Source: Paeniglutamicibacter terrestris
Lineage (GTDB): Bacteria; Actinomycetota; Actinomycetes; Actinomycetales; Micrococcaceae
DNA length: 64,000 nucleotides
Assembly (NCBI RefSeq): GCF_012271785.1
Contig: NZ_JAAWVT010000007.1
Span: forward strand, 180,123-244,122
Direction: 5' to 3'
Shown here: piece by piece, positions 63,837 to 64,000 of the stretch
How the letters are laid out: the number at the start of each line of letters is the position of its first letter
Numbering within the stretch: position 1 is the first letter of the stretch
Notes under the pieces: model-generated
The model's input: only the letters and a program-made list of their open reading frames with translations
Databases searched by the model: none
What the model was told of the DNA's origin: nothing
Made by a program: the position numbers and the translations under genes

Positions 63837-63924
63837 CCTCCCCCAGGTCAGCAGCCCCAAGAGGTCCTTAGGTGGGCAACTGAGTCCATAAGTATCAAGG
63901 GAAGCTCTCGTCCTGACCTCAAGA

Positions 63925-63976
63925 AATGCGAAAAGCGGGTATTGCCTTCGAGAAGGCAATACCCGCTTTTCGCATT
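63925..63976. terminator. Strong terminator after def
   Basis: Perfect 24-bp arms (63925-63948 and 63953-63976) with a 4-nt loop. The stem itself contains CGCTTTTCGC. Confidence 0.88.
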
Positions 63977-64000
63977 AAACCCGCAAACGGGTCACGCCGA

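Overview
The window is GC-rich chromosomal DNA from an actinobacterium, most likely a member of the Micrococcaceae (Arthrobacter, Glutamicibacter or Paeniglutamicibacter type). This rests on the gene content: two MptA/MptB-type mannosyltransferases, DUF3099, DUF2637, an actinobacterial SURF1, rpmE2 and an MbtH/NRPS cassette. It also rests on the many genes whose start codon lies 6-7 nt after a TANNNT box with no Shine-Dalgarno sequence (leaderless expression). The species call is inference.

Layout. 1-9.4 kb: the tail of an unidentified gene; a TrpRS II-type tryptophanyl-tRNA synthetase on the minus strand behind a complete ribosome-mediated attenuator (a 13-residue leader peptide with tandem Trp codons, mutually exclusive hairpins and a U-tailed terminator); a zinc-knuckle SDR protein; a TetR regulator with its operator followed by an MmpL/RND exporter; and aminopeptidase N. 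9.4-17.2 kb: an accessory stretch with two VOC proteins, an LLM flavin enzyme, a GCS2-type ligase, a DHFR-like protein and a secreted DUF6355-like protein, interrupted by decayed DNA. The decayed DNA includes a frameshifted small gene and remnants of a Tn3-family transposase and resolvase.

17.2-31.0 kb holds the main system: a small secreted NGPL-repeat peptide, then a trimodular NRPS of about 3500 residues (C-A-T, C-A-T, C-A-T-TE), MbtH, a DrrAB-type ABC exporter and an Sfp-type phosphopantetheinyl transferase. The last four genes are spaced or overlapped as one operon. The three adenylation domains have nearly the same binding pocket. The first condensation domain resembles that of EntF, yet no aryl-acid starter genes are present. 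This is a self-contained peptide synthesis, activation and export cassette whose product I cannot name.

31-41.3 kb: an aldehyde dehydrogenase, the luxS-mtnN pair, a lipoate ligase, rpmE2, an SpoU methyltransferase with a TauE-type exporter, an ABC ATPase, serB and a VanW protein. 41.3-44 kb: about 0.9 kb of non-coding sequence and an orphan pair (a small protein plus a divergent FHA protein). 44-56 kb: an SDR, YqeY, FabG, the DUF3099-to-SURF1 operon, an ABC-F protein, a RelA/SpoT-domain protein, DUF2637 and a UDG-like protein. 54.7-61.2 kb: four polytopic membrane proteins (DUF2079, GT87, two MptA/B types) that look like a lipoglycan assembly group. 61.4-64 kb: a small membrane protein, oligoribonuclease, tRNA-His, an orphan ORF and peptide deformylase. 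Strong palindromic terminators separate most transcription units.
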